This document shows positions 15,445-25,001 of a stretch of 64,000 nucleotides of DNA, piece after piece. The position numbers were made by a program, and so were the translations under genes. This stretch comes from Xanthomonas arboricola (GTDB taxonomy: Bacteria; Pseudomonadota; Gammaproteobacteria; Xanthomonadales; Xanthomonadaceae). Position 1 is the first letter of the stretch. The number at the start of each line of letters is the position of its first letter. The stretch is taken from assembly GCF_002940665.1 (NCBI RefSeq), contig NZ_MIGY01000002.1, positions 186,001 to 250,000 on the forward strand. The letters run 5' to 3'. Under the pieces are notes generated by a model. The model did not search any database and was not told the origin of the DNA. It saw nothing but the letters and a program-made list of their open reading frames with translations.

Positions 15445-15942
15445 ATGAAACACACAATGCGCGCGCTGGTGCTCGCTTCGGTCGCCGCTCTGGCCGTCAC
15501 CGCCTGCAAGAAGGAAGAGCCGGCACCGACCGCCGCCGCCGCTCCGGCTGCGCTGACCGCGCCGGCCAAGGACGACAACGCCGGCTGGAAGAAGTACCTG
15601 CAGGAAGTGGTCGGCCAGAACCTGGGCACCACCACCAACAGCCCGTTCCTGTATTACTTGCCGCCGGAGTCCGATGCCGAGTTCGCCGGCAGCTACGAGC
15701 GTCAGCTGGAAAGCGTCAAGACCGCACTGGCGCGTGGCGTGCAGCCGGGCAACATGCTGGCCTTCGGTTCGTCCGCCTCGACCAAGATGGCCGACCTGAT
15801 CGACGCCGCGTTCAAGGACGTGCCGGCCGATTCGATGAAGGGCGTGCGCGTGCTGTTCATCGGCAATGCGGCCGAGAATGCGCGCGTGCAGACCATCGTC
15901 CAGCCCAAGGGCGTGGAATACACCTTCGTTGAAGCCAAGTAA
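15445..15942 (+). CDS. Conserved lipoprotein of unknown function
   Basis: The protein has 165 residues. GGAGGAG at 15433-15439 places the start at the ATG 15445 rather than the in-frame ATG at 15421. The signal ends in a lipobox, VTAC at residues 18-21 (ALAVTACKKEEP), so the mature form is lipid-anchored. A Lys/Glu/Pro/Ala-rich tether is followed by a compact domain with YLPPESDAEFAGSYERQ and KGVRVLFIGNAAEN. No enzymatic motif is recognised. It stands between coaD and the ferredoxin gene and is probably co-transcribed with coaD. Confidence 0.8.
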   Translation: MKHTMRALVLASVAALAVTACKKEEPAPTAAAAPAALTAPAKDDNAGWKKYLQEVVGQNLGTTTNSPFLYYLPPESDAEFAGSYERQLESVKTALARGVQPGNMLAFGSSASTKMADLIDAAFKDVPADSMKGVRVLFIGNAAENARVQTIVQPKGVEYTFVEAK

Positions 15943-16173
15943 TGCCGTCCCAGGCCGGAGGCGCGGGAGGGCGCGTCCGGCCGCCGTGCGGGGTCGCAGC
16001 ATGCTGCTGATCCCGCACGCCGTCGGCGCCGGTCCGCTTGGGCCGGTTGCCGATCACGCGCGTGGCGTTGTCCATGCATTGCGCTACGCCGCGTGCGTCC
16101 GCTTGCAGCGGTACGTTGCGTTCCAGCACCTGGCATTGCATCGCGCTGCGTCGCATCGCATGGTGGTGCCGCT

Positions 16174-16458
16174 ATGTCGCTGAAGATCAACGAGCTCTGC
16201 GTCAACTGCGATGTCTGCGAGCCGGCGTGCCCGAACCAGGCCATCTCGATGGGCGAAACCATCTACGTGATCGACCCGGCACGTTGCACCGAGTGCGTGG
16301 GCCATTTCGACGAAGCGCAATGCGTGGTGGTGTGCCCGGTCGAATGCATCGACCCGGACCCGGCGATACCGGAAACCCACGATCAACTGCTCGCCAAGCT
16401 CATGCAGCTGCAGCGCGACCACCCCGAACTGTACGAACAGGAGCCTCCCGCCCCGTGA
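16174..16458 (+). CDS. YfhL-family 2[4Fe-4S] ferredoxin
   Basis: This 94-residue protein has two cluster motifs: CVNCDVCEPACPNQ, and CTEC followed by an eight-residue insert (VGHFDEAQ) and CVVVCPVECI. The CxxC-x8-CxxxC arrangement is that of Allochromatium/YfhL-type low-potential ferredoxins often found next to coaD. It is a cytoplasmic electron carrier; its partner is unknown. The start at 16174 is the only ATG close to the first motif. Its stop overlaps the GTG of ggt. The 230 bases upstream hold no recognisable gene. Confidence 0.93.
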   Translation: MSLKINELCVNCDVCEPACPNQAISMGETIYVIDPARCTECVGHFDEAQCVVVCPVECIDPDPAIPETHDQLLAKLMQLQRDHPELYEQEPPAP

Positions 16459-18233
16459 GCATCTTTTCCCGACGTGTTTCTTCGCGCGGCCTGTTGCTGC
16501 TGGCTCTGGTGCTGGCACCGCCGGCCTGGGCTGCCGATGGCGCCAAGCCTGCAGCATCGACGACCTCGCCGATGGCGGAGCATCCGCCCGGTGCGGCGAT
16601 TGCCAGCGGTCATGCACTGGCCACCGACGCCGGCCTGCAGATCCTGCGCGAGGGCGGCAATGCGTTCGATGCGGCGATCGCGGTGTCGTCCACGCTGGCG
16701 GTGGTCGAGCCGATCAGCTCGGGGCTGGGTGGTGGCGGCTTCTTCCTGCTGCACGATGCCAAGACCGGCAAGGACGTGATGCTGGACGCGCGCGAGACCG
16801 CGCCCGAGTCGGCCAGCGAGGCGCAATTTCTCGACAAGCAGGGCGCACTGGACCGCGACCGCTCGGTCAACGGCCCCTGGTCGGCCGGTATTCCCGGGCT
16901 GCCTGCAGCGCTGGTGGAACTTGCCACCAGGCACGGCCGGCTGCCGCTGAAGCAGTCGCTGGCGCCGTCGATCCGCATCGCCACCGAAGGCTTCCCGGTG
17001 TACGCGCGCATGGCCAAGGGCTACGCCTCGCGGCGCGAGGTGATGGAGCGTTACCCCGGCACGCGCCAGGTGTATCTGCGCGGCGGCAAGCCGATTGCCG
17101 AAGGCGATATCTTCAAGCAGCCAGAGCTGGCGCATACCCTGCAGCTGCTCGGCGACAAGGGCTTCGATGGCTTCTACAAGGGCGAAACCGCCAAGAAGCT
17201 GCTGGCCGGCGTCAAGCAGGCCGGCGGGCAGTGGAAGGCCGCCGAGCTGTCCGGGTACCGGGTCAAGCAGCGCACGCCGATCCAGTTCGACTACCGCGGC
17301 TGGAAGATCACCACCGCGCCGCCGCCATCCTCCGGCGGGATCGCACTTGCCGCCATGCTGCAGATCCTGGAAGGCTGGGAGCTGGACACGCTCGACGATG
17401 CGCACCGCACCCATCTGGTGGTGGAAGCGATGCGCCGCGCCTACCGCGACCGCACCTTCTTCCTGGGCGACCCGGACTTTGTCGCCGTGCCGCAGCGCGT
17501 GTTGACCAGCAAGGATTACGCGCAAGGCCTGCGCGCCACGATCAACCCGGACAAGGCCACCCCCAGCGACCTGCTGTCGGGCAATCCGACGCCGCTGGAA
17601 GACGACGAAACCACGCACTTTTCCATCATCGATGGCGAAGGCAATCGCGTCGGCGCCACCCAGACCGTCAACCTGCTGTACGGCTCGGGCCTGATCCCCA
17701 AGGGCACCGGCGTGCTGCTCAACGACGAGATGGACGACTTCGCGCTCAAGCCCGGCACGCCCAATGCCTTCGGCGTGATGGGCTACGCGGCCAACGCACC
17801 CAAGCCGGGCAAGCGCATGCTCAGCTCGATGACGCCGACCTTCATGGAATCGGCCGACAAGGTCGCGGTGATCGGCACCCCGGGCGGCAGCCGCATCATC
17901 ACCATGGTGCTGCTCGGCATCCTGGGCTACGACGCCGGCCTGGACGCGCAGCAGGTCAGCGCCTTGCCGCGCTATCACCACCAGTGGCTGCCGGACGTGA
18001 TCGAGGCCGAGAGCAACGCGTTCTCGCCGCAGACCGCCACGGCGCTGCAGGCGATGGGCCATGCGCTCAAGCTGCCGGGCGACACCGCCGAGGGCGGCCG
18101 CGGTTCCAGTCACGTCTGGGGCAACCTGCAGACGGTGGAATGGGACAAGCGCAGCAACGTGCTCACCGGCGGCAGCGACCCACGCAACCCGGTGGGCAAG
18201 GCGCAGGTGCAGCTGGAGGCTGCGGCGCGCTGA
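16455..18233 (+). CDS. ggt: Gamma-glutamyltransferase
   Basis: The product has 592 residues and starts at the GTG that overlaps the ferredoxin stop (GTGA). It has an N-terminal signal peptide (LLLLALVLAPPAWA) and is periplasmic. The precursor should self-cleave before Thr386 in the motif TTHFSIID, giving large and small subunits. GLGGGGFF in the N-terminal half and GTPGGSRI in the small subunit are also typical. It hydrolyses or transfers the gamma-glutamyl group of glutathione. Coupling to a ferredoxin gene is positional; no functional link is evident. Confidence 0.96.
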   Translation: MSIFSRRVSSRGLLLLALVLAPPAWAADGAKPAASTTSPMAEHPPGAAIASGHALATDAGLQILREGGNAFDAAIAVSSTLAVVEPISSGLGGGGFFLLHDAKTGKDVMLDARETAPESASEAQFLDKQGALDRDRSVNGPWSAGIPGLPAALVELATRHGRLPLKQSLAPSIRIATEGFPVYARMAKGYASRREVMERYPGTRQVYLRGGKPIAEGDIFKQPELAHTLQLLGDKGFDGFYKGETAKKLLAGVKQAGGQWKAAELSGYRVKQRTPIQFDYRGWKITTAPPPSSGGIALAAMLQILEGWELDTLDDAHRTHLVVEAMRRAYRDRTFFLGDPDFVAVPQRVLTSKDYAQGLRATINPDKATPSDLLSGNPTPLEDDETTHFSIIDGEGNRVGATQTVNLLYGSGLIPKGTGVLLNDEMDDFALKPGTPNAFGVMGYAANAPKPGKRMLSSMTPTFMESADKVAVIGTPGGSRIITMVLLGILGYDAGLDAQQVSALPRYHHQWLPDVIEAESNAFSPQTATALQAMGHALKLPGDTAEGGRGSSHVWGNLQTVEWDKRSNVLTGGSDPRNPVGKAQVQLEAAAR

Positions 18234-18254
18234 CGGCTGATTGATCGAGATGTA

Positions 18255-18278
18255 CCTGTCCTCGTAGGCGAGGGCAGG
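18255..18278 (+). terminator. Possible stem-loop after ggt
   Basis: CCTGTCCTCG and CGAGGGCAGG pair (one G-T mismatch) across a TAGG loop 21 bases after the ggt stop. There is no U-tract, so termination is uncertain. Confidence 0.35.
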
Positions 18279-18474
18279 CATCGCCGGATGGCAGCGGGTG
18301 TTGCCCGTTGCATCTGCCGCGCCGTGCCAGGGCAGGGCCTGTGCGATGACGCGGTTGGCCGCAGGTGCTCGCCACCATCGATGCAGGCATGCGACCGCAG
18401 CGATGCATTTCCACGCGGTTGCCTATGCCCGGATTGGGCTTGTCGCCCTGCGCCAATGCAGCGACCATCGCGGC

Positions 18475-20229
18475 ATGAACATTTTCCAGACTCTGCTCAC
18501 CGGCATGGTGATCGCATCGCCCATCGCCGCCTGCGCCGCCGACACCACCGGCGACCAGACCGTAGCGGCAACGGGCGCTGCCATCCACGTCAATCAGCTC
18601 GGTTATCTGCCCGGCTCTGCCAAGCTTGCGGTGCTCGGATTGCCGCAAGATGCGGCGCCGGCTGCGGACCGTTTCACGGTCGAGGATGCGCAGGGCCGCC
18701 AAGTGCTGGAGGGCCGGCTGCGGGCTGCTGCGCTGTGGACGCCGGCCGGCCAGCAGGCGCGGGTGGCGGATTTTTCCAGCCTGCGCGCGGGTACCTACCG
18801 GTTGAAGATCGACGGGCAGCCGGCGTCCGATCCGTTCCCAATCGCGGCCAGCGCGTATCGGCCCTTGCTGGACGCATCGCTCAAGGCGTTCTATTTCAAT
18901 CGCGCCAGCACTGCGCTGCCGGCGCAGTTCGCCGGGCCGTATGCGCGCGCGGCCGGGCATCCGGATACGCAGGTGCGTATCCATCCGTCGGCGGCATCGG
19001 CCACGCGCCCGGCCGACAGCGTGATCAGTGCGCCCAAGGGCTGGTACGACGCCGGCGACTACAACAAGTACGTCGTCAATTCCGGCATCAGCACCTACAC
19101 CTTGCTGGCCGCCTACGCGCAGTACCCGGCGCTGTTCAAGGCGCAGGCCCTGACCATCCCCGACGACGCGCCCGGCGTGCCCGGCATCCTGCAGGAGACC
19201 TGGTGGAATCTGGAATGGATGCTGGCCATGCAGGACCCGGCCGATGGCGGCGTGTACCACAAGCTCACCGACAAGCAGTTCGATGGACTGGTGATGCCCG
19301 CGCAGGCCACGCAACAACGCTATGTGGTGATGAAGGCCACCGCCGCCACGCTGGATTTCGCTGCGGTGATGGCGGCAGCCAGCCGTGCCTACGCGCCGTT
19401 CGACAAGCAGTATCCGGGCGCATCGGCGCGCATGTTGAACGCCGCGCGCAATGCCTGGGCGTGGGCGCAGCAACACCCGGATGTGATCTATCGCCAGCCC
19501 GACGACGTGCGTACCGGCGGCTACGACGACGCGCAGGTGGACGATGAATTTGCCTGGGCTGCGGCCGAGCTGTATGTGAGCACGCGCGAGGACGGCTTCT
19601 ATGACGCAATGATCGCGCGCAACGTACCGGCCAGCGTGCCGGGCTGGAGCAACGTCGGCGGCCTGGCCTGGATGTCGTTGGCCGAACATCGCGACCGGCT
19701 CACCCCGCATGCCGATCGCGCACGCATTGCCCGTGAGATCACCGGCCTGGCGCAGCGTCTTGCCGATGAGTGGCAGTCCTCGCCATGGCGTCTGGCGATG
19801 AGCGACACCGACTTCGTGTGGGGAAGCAACGCGGTGGTACTCAACCGCGCGATGATGCTGATGCAGGGTTATCGGCTGACCCGGCAGCGGCCGTATCTGG
19901 ATGCCGCGCAGTCGCAGCTGGACTACATCCTGGGGCGCAATCCGTTGGGCTTGTCGTTCGTCACCGGCGTCGGGCTGCGCAGCCCGATGCAGATCCACCA
20001 TCGCCCCTCCGAGGCCGACGGCATCGACGCCCCGGTGCCGGGCTGGCTGGCCGGTGGTCCGCAACCGGGCCAGCAGGACGCCAGGGACTGCAAGGTGGCA
20101 TATCCCTCCAAGCTTCCGGCGCTGTCGTATCTGGACAACACCTGCAGCTACGCCAGCAACGAGGTGGCCATCAACTGGAACGCGCCGCTGGTGTATGTGA
20201 GTGCGGCGATCCAGGCGTCGACGCGCTGA
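18475..20229 (+). CDS. GH9 endoglucanase with N-terminal Ig-like domain, possible lipoprotein
   Basis: This 584-residue protein has a CelD-type Ig-like N-terminal domain (about residues 35-125, HVNQLGYLPGSAKLAVL) and a GH9 (alpha/alpha)6 domain. The GH9 base motif DAGDYNKY sits at 192-199. The substrate-binding HHRPSEAD region follows near residue 508, and the acid glutamate is Glu563 in SNEVAINWNAPLVY. It should cut internal beta-1,4-glucan bonds of plant cellulose. The start at 18475 gives a signal ending SPIAAC, which fits a lipobox (Cys20), although cleavage by ordinary signal peptidase is possible. It is transcribed alone; the adjacent upp gene is convergent. Confidence 0.92.
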   Translation: MNIFQTLLTGMVIASPIAACAADTTGDQTVAATGAAIHVNQLGYLPGSAKLAVLGLPQDAAPAADRFTVEDAQGRQVLEGRLRAAALWTPAGQQARVADFSSLRAGTYRLKIDGQPASDPFPIAASAYRPLLDASLKAFYFNRASTALPAQFAGPYARAAGHPDTQVRIHPSAASATRPADSVISAPKGWYDAGDYNKYVVNSGISTYTLLAAYAQYPALFKAQALTIPDDAPGVPGILQETWWNLEWMLAMQDPADGGVYHKLTDKQFDGLVMPAQATQQRYVVMKATAATLDFAAVMAAASRAYAPFDKQYPGASARMLNAARNAWAWAQQHPDVIYRQPDDVRTGGYDDAQVDDEFAWAAAELYVSTREDGFYDAMIARNVPASVPGWSNVGGLAWMSLAEHRDRLTPHADRARIAREITGLAQRLADEWQSSPWRLAMSDTDFVWGSNAVVLNRAMMLMQGYRLTRQRPYLDAAQSQLDYILGRNPLGLSFVTGVGLRSPMQIHHRPSEADGIDAPVPGWLAGGPQPGQQDARDCKVAYPSKLPALSYLDNTCSYASNEVAINWNAPLVYVSAAIQASTR

Positions 20230-20257
20230 GGCGAGCTTCAGTGCGATGACGCGAGTT

Positions 20258-20278
20258 CCTTCTCCCACCGGGAGAAGG
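20258..20278. repeat. Palindromic interspersed-type repeat (CCTTCTCCC/GGGAGAAGG)
   Basis: Perfect 9-bp arms flank ACC in the convergent gap between the GH9 gene and upp. The neighbouring sequence (GTAGCGCCGGATGAGGGTGCG downstream, then TTCACCCCAATCCCC near 20394-20408) has the look of a widespread intergenic repeat of gammaproteobacteria. It may also act as a bidirectional terminator. Confidence 0.5.
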
Positions 20279-20522
20279 TGGCTCGTAGCGCCGGATGAGG
20301 GTGCGCCTCCGGGGAGCTACCAATGCCGGCAATGACAAACGCGTCGCCACGCGCCGTCAGAAGTGACTCACCGACTGCTTCGCTCGACGGACCTTCACCC
20401 CAATCCCCACTGCGCGCCCCCGGCCCGCGCTTGCGGCGCGGGCGCTTCAAGGCACGCGCGCCAATGGCGCGCAAGCGGAGTCTTCTCGCCCTGCAGGCAG
20501 AGGGGCTTCAAGCCTCCGCAGC

Positions 20523-21155
20523 TCACTCCACCCGCGTTCCGAAGATCCGGTCGCCTGCATCGCCCAGGCCGGGCAGGATGTAGCCCTTGTCGTTGAGGTG
20601 GTCGTCGATCGCGGCGGTGTAGACCTCCACGTCCGGATGCACGGCTTCCAATGCCTTGAGCCCCTCCGGTGCAGCGACCAGGAAGATGCCCTTGATCCGC
20701 CGCGCGCCGGCGCGCTTGAGCATGTCGATGGTGGCGATCAGCGTGCCGCCGGTGGCCAGCATCGGGTCCAGGATCAGTGCATCGCGCTCTTCCAGGCGGC
20801 CGGTGAGGCGTTCGAAGTAGGGCACCGGCTGCAGGGTTTCTTCGTCGCGCTGCAGCCCGACCACGCTCACGCGCGCGGCCGGGATCAGCGCCAGCACGCC
20901 GGGCAACATGCCCAACCCTGCGCGCAGGATCGGTACCAGTGTGATTTTCGCGCCGGCAATCCGCTGCACGGTCACCGGGCCGGCCCAGCCAGGTTGCACG
21001 TGCGATTCGGTGTCCAAATTGGCGGTGGCCTCGTAGGCCAGCAGCGTGCCCAGCTCGGTGACCAGTTCGCGGAAGCCCTTGGTGCTCAAGGCGGCATCGC
21101 GCAGCAGACCGATCTTGTGCTGGACGAGGGGGTGACGCACTTCGACGATTTTCAT
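20523..21155 (-). CDS. upp: Uracil phosphoribosyltransferase
   Basis: The protein has 210 residues from [20 protein letters not shown] (ATG at 21155), the standard family N-terminus; the longer frame upstream is not conserved. The PRPP loop [10 protein letters not shown] and the uracil-binding C-terminus [15 protein letters not shown] are intact. It salvages uracil to UMP. It is a single-gene unit that diverges from the TonB receptor operon across 151 bases. Confidence 0.97.
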   Translation of the reverse strand: MKIVEVRHPLVQHKIGLLRDAALSTKGFRELVTELGTLLAYEATANLDTESHVQPGWAGPVTVQRIAGAKITLVPILRAGLGMLPGVLALIPAARVSVVGLQRDEETLQPVPYFERLTGRLEERDALILDPMLATGGTLIATIDMLKRAGARRIKGIFLVAAPEGLKALEAVHPDVEVYTAAIDDHLNDKGYILPGLGDAGDRIFGTRVE

Positions 21156-21306
21156 GGGCAGCGACAGGCGGGAGAGACCCACAGTGTGCCGCAGCCCGCG
21201 GCAGCGTCGCCACACATTGCGCGTGATCGCGCTTGCATATGTCATGTCAGTGAAACGTCGTAGACATAGTGTGCCCACCCATTCTTAACCGATTGGGGAA
21301 GCACCC

Positions 21307-23868
21307 GTGTTGAACAAGACTCCGCTGTGCCTGGCGATCACGCTAACGTTGGCGGCGGCTACGTGGAGCCCGCTTGCGCAGGCGGCCGAGGGTGCGGCGG
21401 CTGCAACCGGTGCGTCCGGCGCGGCAGCCGTCGATCTGGAGCGCCTGGAAGTGCGCCCGCAGGTGGAATCGCAGGTGCGCGCAGTCGATCTCAAGCGTGG
21501 CTCCGATGCGATCCAGGATGCGGTGGCCTCCGACGCGCTGGGCCGCTACCCCGACAAGAATGTTGCAGAATCCTTGCAGCGCCTGCCCGGCGTCAGCGTC
21601 ACCCGCGATCAGGGCGAAGGCCGCTTCGTGGTGATCCGCGGCCTGGACTCGGCGCTCAACAGCGTCACCATCGACGGCATGACCATGGGCACGCCGGAAG
21701 ACGGCACGCGCTCTGCGCCGCTGGACGTGATTCCGTCCGACTCCACCGAGCGCCTGAAAGTGGTCAAGTCGCCGACCCCGGACATGCCGGGCGATTCCAT
21801 CGGCGGTGCGATCCAGGTCGAGTCCACCTCCGCGTTCGATCGCGACGGCCGCACGCTGCGCGGCTCGATCGAAGGCAGCCACCAGGCGTTGTCGGGCAAG
21901 ACCAGCCCGAAGGGCGCGTTCAATTACAGCGATATCTTCGGCGGCACGGTTGGTGTGGCGGTGGGGGTGAACTACCAGGACCGCGAATTCGAGTCCGACA
22001 ATACCGAAGTGGCCTACGACAGCTTCGACGGCGGCGCGGCCGACGATCTGTTCGCCGGCGAGGTGCAGCGCCGCAAGTACTTCATCGAGCGCACCCGCAT
22101 GGGCGCCAACCTCAATCTGGACTGGCGCCCGGACGCGGACAACCGCTATTACCTGCGCACGCTGTACAGCCGCTTCGACGATGCCGAAACGCGCCAGCGC
22201 ACCATCTTCGGCCTGGCCGATGGGCAGGTCAGCGCCAATGGCGACGGCACCTACGATGTGGCCGATCTGCCGGCCGATTCGATCTCCAAGCGCGTGCGCT
22301 ATCGCACCAAGAAGGAGGACACCATGGCCTTGAGCGTGGGCGGTGAAAACCGTCTGAGCGCGGCCACGGTGGACTACAAGCTGGGCTACACCAAAACCAC
22401 CGAGCGCGTGAACGATGAAATGGAAGCGCGCTTCAACTATGACGGCGACGATCTGTCGGCCACGGTCGATCAGAACAGCGGCATCCCGCGCCTGGGGTTC
22501 TCCGACAACGGCTGGCAGCGCAACGACGACTTCGTGTTCGACCGCTTCGTGCTTGCGCCCAAGCGGGTCGACGACAGCGAGCGCAGCGCGCAGATCAACG
22601 TGCGCTTCGATGGCGAGCATTCCAGCCTGAAGATGGGTGTGCTCGGCCGCTGGCGCGAGCGCGATGTCAATGTGGACGAAAGCGAGCTGCGTCGCGGCCC
22701 GGCGATCGATCTGAGCGACTGGACCACCGCCGCACCGGAACACCGCGGCGGCACCCTGGGCGAAAGCATCGGCTCGGACGGCATGCGCCGTTACTGGAAC
22801 ACCTCCGGCACGCTGTACAGCGCACGTCCGCAGGATGTCGGCGGCAACCTGCAGACCTCGCTGCAGGACGACTACAGGGCCACCGAAGACGTGTTCGCCA
22901 CCTATGCGATGGGCACCTGGGACATCGGCGCACTGCGCGCCATTGCCGGTGTGCGCGTGGAAAACACCCAGTTCGACGCCACCGGCAACCAGGTCGACGT
23001 GGCCGAAAACGGCCGCACCGCCACGGTGACGCCGCGCGAAGCCTCCAGCAGCTATACCAATGTGCTGCCTGGCCTGCATCTGCGCTACGACACCGGCAAC
23101 GACTGGGTACTGCGGTTTGCCGCCAACAAGACCTTGTCGCGTCCTGCGTTCGGCGATGTCTCCCCGCGCGTGAGCATCAATCGTGGCGACAACGAGGTGA
23201 ACGTCGGCAACCCCGATCTCGATCCGTATCGCTCCACCAACCTGGACCTGTCGTTCGAAAAATACATCGGCAATACCGGCCTGATCTCGCTGGGCGTGTT
23301 CGACAAGTCGATCGACGACTACATCGTGCAGACCATCAGCACCAACGATGCCGAGTTCCCCGACCTGCAGGTCACGCGCTCGATCAACGGCGACACCGCC
23401 AAGGTGCGTGGCGCCGAATTCAACTGGCAGCAGGCGTTGGACTTCCTGCCCGACGGCTGGAACGGCCTGCTGGTCGGCGCCAGCGCCACCGTGCTGGACA
23501 GCGACTTCGATCCCGGCCTGAGCGATCGCGCCGGCGAGGACTTCACCTTGCCGCGCTCGTCCAAGCGCATCTACAGCGGCCACCTGGGCTACGAAAAATA
23601 CGGCTTCAGTGCACGGGTTGCGGCGGTGTACCGCAGCCAATACCTGGACACCATCGGCGAAAGCCGCGCGTACGATATCTATGTCGCCCCGCACACCCAG
23701 CTGGATTTCAGCATGAACTACCAATTCAACAGCCACGTCAGCCTGTATCTGGAAGCGCAGAACCTGCTGGACGAACCGCTGGAGCTGTACCAGGGCGTGC
23801 CCTCGCGCACACTGCAGAACGAGGAATACGGCCGCACCTATGCGCTCGGCCTGAAGGTGGCGCTGTGA
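21307..23868 (+). CDS. TonB-dependent receptor of a phosphate-related uptake operon
   Basis: The 853-residue receptor starts at GTG 21307 after GGGGAAG; TTG at 21310 is an alternative. The signal peptide ends near PLAQAAE. The plug contains ALGRYPDKNVAESLQRLPGV, VIRGLDSALNSVTIDG and MPGDSIGGAIQVES, the pattern of the large TIGR01782-like receptor group. The barrel ends in YALGLKVAL. The last bases overlap the next gene (GTGA), followed by two phosphatase-type proteins. That context suggests import of a phosphorylated organic ligand such as an inositol phosphate breakdown product. The ligand is inferred. Confidence 0.9.
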   Translation: MLNKTPLCLAITLTLAAATWSPLAQAAEGAAAATGASGAAAVDLERLEVRPQVESQVRAVDLKRGSDAIQDAVASDALGRYPDKNVAESLQRLPGVSVTRDQGEGRFVVIRGLDSALNSVTIDGMTMGTPEDGTRSAPLDVIPSDSTERLKVVKSPTPDMPGDSIGGAIQVESTSAFDRDGRTLRGSIEGSHQALSGKTSPKGAFNYSDIFGGTVGVAVGVNYQDREFESDNTEVAYDSFDGGAADDLFAGEVQRRKYFIERTRMGANLNLDWRPDADNRYYLRTLYSRFDDAETRQRTIFGLADGQVSANGDGTYDVADLPADSISKRVRYRTKKEDTMALSVGGENRLSAATVDYKLGYTKTTERVNDEMEARFNYDGDDLSATVDQNSGIPRLGFSDNGWQRNDDFVFDRFVLAPKRVDDSERSAQINVRFDGEHSSLKMGVLGRWRERDVNVDESELRRGPAIDLSDWTTAAPEHRGGTLGESIGSDGMRRYWNTSGTLYSARPQDVGGNLQTSLQDDYRATEDVFATYAMGTWDIGALRAIAGVRVENTQFDATGNQVDVAENGRTATVTPREASSSYTNVLPGLHLRYDTGNDWVLRFAANKTLSRPAFGDVSPRVSINRGDNEVNVGNPDLDPYRSTNLDLSFEKYIGNTGLISLGVFDKSIDDYIVQTISTNDAEFPDLQVTRSINGDTAKVRGAEFNWQQALDFLPDGWNGLLVGASATVLDSDFDPGLSDRAGEDFTLPRSSKRIYSGHLGYEKYGFSARVAAVYRSQYLDTIGESRAYDIYVAPHTQLDFSMNYQFNSHVSLYLEAQNLLDEPLELYQGVPSRTLQNEEYGRTYALGLKVAL

Positions 23869-25001
23869 TCGCATCGCGCACGCGGCTCCACACAACGTTA
23901 CTCCACACCACGCTGCTTGCCACCGCGCTGGCGCTGACTGCCTGCGCCAGCGCACCGGTCGATCGCGAAGCCGACGAAGCATTGCTGAAAGACCCCTTGC
24001 TCAGCGAGGCCGAGGTGGCGCACGAAGTGGTGCCGGAAGCCTTCATCACCGCGCTGACCCCGGCCGACAATCTGGATTCGCCGGCCAGCTGGAGTGCGCA
24101 CGATGGCGGCCGCTGGTTGATCGCCACCGCCAAGGCCACGCATGCGCTGGTGGTGTTCGATGGCGATAGCGGCAAGCGCCTGCGCGTGGTCGGCGGCAAG
24201 GGCAAGGCGCTGGGCAAGCTGGATCGCCCGAACGGGATTTCGGTGGTCGATGATCTGGCGTTCGTGGTCGAGCGCGACAATCGTCGCGTGCAGGTGTTCT
24301 CGCTGCCCGACTTCAAGCCGCTGACCAGCTTCGGCCAGGACGAACTGCGCGAGCCCTACGGCCTGTGGGTGCGCAAGCACGACGGCGGCTACGAGGTGGT
24401 GGTCAGCGACAACTACATGTCGCCGGCCAACAAGGATGTGCCGCCGCCGCTGGCCGAACTCGGTCAACGCTTTCGTCGCTATCAGTTGAGCGCTGCGGGG
24501 CAGGGCTGGCAGGCGCGGCTGACGCAGAGCTTCGGCGATACCAGCGACGCGGGCGCGGTGCGGATCGCCGAGTCGGTGTTCGGCGATGAAGCCCATGCGC
24601 GCCTGATGATTGCCGAAGAAGATGTCGCCGTGGGCACGCAGTTGCGCGAGTACGGCATGGACGGACGCTATCGCGGCCGCAATGTCGGCAGCGGTTTGTT
24701 CAAGGCGCAGGCCGAAGGCATGACGCTGTTTGCGTGCAAGGACGGTAGCGGTTACTGGATCGCCACCGATCAGTTCAAGGACCGTAGCGTGTTCCAGGTG
24801 TTCGATCGCCAGAGCCTGGCGCATGTCGGCGCCTTCGCTGGCCGGATGACCGCCAATACCGACGGCGTGTGGCTGGATCAACGCGGCGACGCGCGCTTCC
24901 CGGGCGGGGTGTTCTACGCATTGCACGACGACCAGGCGGTGGCGGCATTCGACTGGCGCGATATCGCGCGCACGCTGCGCCTGAAAGAGTGCGCGCCATG
25001 A
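23865..25001 (+). CDS. Phytase-like beta-propeller lipoprotein
   Basis: This 378-residue protein starts at the GTG overlapping the receptor stop. The signal ends in the lipobox LTAC at residues 24-27, so it should be membrane-anchored in the periplasm or outer membrane. The repeated strand pattern (ATHALVVFDGDSGKRLRVV, DNRRVQVFSLPDF, EPYGLWVRK, GSGYWIATDQFKDRSVFQVFD) with interspersed acidic residues fits a six-bladed beta-propeller like the calcium-dependent phytases, whose acidic cluster binds Ca2+ and phosphates. Assignment as an active phytase rests on this resemblance and on the phosphatase next door. It could be another propeller hydrolase. Confidence 0.75.
   Translation: MIASRTRLHTTLLHTTLLATALALTACASAPVDREADEALLKDPLLSEAEVAHEVVPEAFITALTPADNLDSPASWSAHDGGRWLIATAKATHALVVFDGDSGKRLRVVGGKGKALGKLDRPNGISVVDDLAFVVERDNRRVQVFSLPDFKPLTSFGQDELREPYGLWVRKHDGGYEVVVSDNYMSPANKDVPPPLAELGQRFRRYQLSAAGQGWQARLTQSFGDTSDAGAVRIAESVFGDEAHARLMIAEEDVAVGTQLREYGMDGRYRGRNVGSGLFKAQAEGMTLFACKDGSGYWIATDQFKDRSVFQVFDRQSLAHVGAFAGRMTANTDGVWLDQRGDARFPGGVFYALHDDQAVAAFDWRDIARTLRLKECAP

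Noticed and set aside
21236..21270. Pho-box upstream of the phosphatase operon
   Set aside because: TGTCA-like words occur here, but no convincing pair of spaced direct repeats matching the Pho consensus; only a footprint or PhoB binding test would support it.
21343..23982. 879-codon open frame opposite the second TonB receptor
   Set aside because: No domain or signal recognised, and it runs antisense to a clear receptor gene; produced by GC-rich codon bias.
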